A program made the position numbers and the translations under genes. Positions 4,918-5,834 of a stretch of 5,834 nucleotides of DNA are shown here, one piece after another. The number at the start of each line of letters is the position of its first letter. The first letter of the stretch is position 1. Source of the stretch: Gammaproteobacteria bacterium (lineage in GTDB: Bacteria > Pseudomonadota > Gammaproteobacteria > J044); assembly GCA_026995955.1 (NCBI GenBank), contig JALWNJ010000132.1, positions 1 through 5,834 of the forward strand, written 5' to 3'. The notes beneath the pieces are model-generated. The model had not been told where the DNA came from and did no database searches. It worked only from the letters and a program-made list of their open reading frames with translations.

Positions 4918-5834
4918 ATGGATGTCCCTCTGCTGCAGACCCACCGCGACAGCGCCCTGGCCCTCTGTCACCAGTACCGGGCGTGGCGGCAGGCGCCCTG
5001 GATCGGACAATCGACCCTGCTGGCGCTGGAGCGTCGGCTCCATCTGCACCTGCATGTGCTGGCGCGCACCGATACCGATGCCGAGGCCCCCGACGGGGCC
5101 ATGGGGCCCGAGGCTGCCGCGACATGGCTGGCGGCCGGTCTGCTGTCGCCCGATGCCGCCGTTCGCCGCGAACGGGCCCGGATCGGCTTCCAGTGGCTGG
5201 CCGGCGAGGCGCAGGAACGCATCGTCGTCGCGCTCGATGTGCTGGGGTGGCATCCTAGCCCCGAAGTGTTTTCGGCCCTGTCGGAGGCCATCGTCGATGC
5301 CACGCAGGCAATGCATGCGCGGCTGATCGAGCTGCACCGGCGCTGGGGTCGGGATCTGCCGCCGACGCTGGCGGTGGAGGATCCGTCTCTGGCCGATGCG
5401 GCGCAGGCCGCGCGCCTGCGCTGGCTGGCGGAGCGGCCCGGCTCCGGGATCGAGCACTTTCGCGCCGCTTTCGAGGCCGAGTCGACGACAGTGCGCTACG
5501 AGGCCCTGCGCGGTGCCCTGTTGCAGGGCGATGGCGAGGCCGCCTGCGCCACGCTGCAGGCCAGCCTGGGCCAGTCGGTCGAGTCGCCCCTGATGCGCCT
5601 GGCCGCGCTCAGCGGCGATGCGCGTTTCGTTCCCCTGCTGCGCCAGCATGCCGAGGCCAACCCCGAGCAGGGCGCCCGTCTGCTGGCCCTGCATGGCCGG
5701 CCCCAGAGCATCGAAGCCCTGCTCGATCTGCTCGAAGCGCCGCGCAGCAACGCCCCGGCCGCCGAGGCCTGGCGGCTGTGTTCGGGCCATTCGCTGCCAC
5801 AGCGGCCCCGCCTGCCAGTGGCGGGCGAAGAGAC
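4918..5834 (+). CDS. TIGR02270-like helical (HEAT-like) repeat protein, 3'-truncated by window edge
   Basis: An open frame of 305 codons runs from the ATG at 4918 to the window end with no stop. The N-terminal part (residues 1-50) has the TIGR02270 layout: a short helix with LLQTHRDSALALCHQYRAWR, then LLALERRLHLHLHVLAR, corresponding to the family's L-x-RL-x2-HL-x2-L helix. From about residue 165 to 275 there are repeated paired helices with an ALxGD-type turn: RYEALRGALLQGDGEAACATL, LMRLAALSGDARFVPLLRQ and RLLALHGRPQSIEALLDLLE. The end visible here (AAEAWRLCSGHSLP) matches the family's GEAF-x-ITG step. Such alpha-solenoids bind proteins rather than catalyse. The preceding DUF6484-like gene strengthens the call and suggests a type VI secretion context. 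An in-frame TGA at 4900 and no other ATG fix this start; there is no evident Shine-Dalgarno, so translation is probably coupled to the gene before. Confidence 0.75.
   Translation, partial: MDVPLLQTHRDSALALCHQYRAWRQAPWIGQSTLLALERRLHLHLHVLARTDTDAEAPDGAMGPEAAATWLAAGLLSPDAAVRRERARIGFQWLAGEAQERIVVALDVLGWHPSPEVFSALSEAIVDATQAMHARLIELHRRWGRDLPPTLAVEDPSLADAAQAARLRWLAERPGSGIEHFRAAFEAESTTVRYEALRGALLQGDGEAACATLQASLGQSVESPLMRLAALSGDARFVPLLRQHAEANPEQGARLLALHGRPQSIEALLDLLEAPRSNAPAAEAWRLCSGHSLPQRPRLPVAGEE

Noticed and set aside
4249..5790. Minus-strand open frame (513 codons) covering the right end
   Set aside because: It is opposite three + strand genes with good starts, ribosome sites or family similarity. 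Its own translation is low-complexity Gln/Gly/Arg-rich antisense text.

Overview
The window is GC-rich, tightly packed DNA with every recognisable gene on the + strand. Codon use, a YhdP-type envelope protein at the left edge, a universal stress protein and a small lipobox lipoprotein all fit a high-GC gammaproteobacterium. I cannot name a genus. No tRNA, rRNA, CRISPR array, insertion sequence or integrase is visible.

Layout. (1) Positions 2-2770 hold the C-terminal ~920 codons of a giant YhdP/AsmA-like inner-membrane-anchored protein whose N-terminus lies off the left edge. (2) A ~200-base gene-free spacer follows (2771-2969). It contains a strong GC hairpin whose T-run is on the minus-strand side, two phased TGTCGACG repeats, a perfect 8-bp dyad and two possible promoters. 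(3) A 274-aa protein fuses a SpoIIAA-like/STAS-SEC14 domain to a UspA domain (2970-3794). Ten bases later comes an 81-aa lipoprotein with a Kazal-type protease-inhibitor domain (3805-4050). The two probably share a transcript. (4) After an 88-base gap comes a second run of three genes: an 85-aa small protein (4139-4396), a 139-aa protein whose C-terminus resembles DUF6484 (4483-4902), and a TIGR02270-like helical-repeat protein that runs off the right edge (4918-5834).

How they fit. The left half looks like envelope and stress functions. The right half looks like the start of an accessory module: DUF6484-like and TIGR02270-like genes are, to my knowledge, often found near type VI secretion VgrG/PAAR/DUF2169 cargo genes. 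No secretion structural gene or toxin is inside the window, so that assignment is inference. The most notable observation is that the 85-aa protein and the N-terminal half of the 139-aa protein align without gaps (23 identities over 56 residues by hand count). The small gene therefore looks like a stand-alone paralogue of its neighbour's N-terminal domain, duplicated in tandem. Other points of interest are the STAS-Usp fusion, the very canonical inhibitor loop of the Kazal lipoprotein, and the apparently misoriented terminator.
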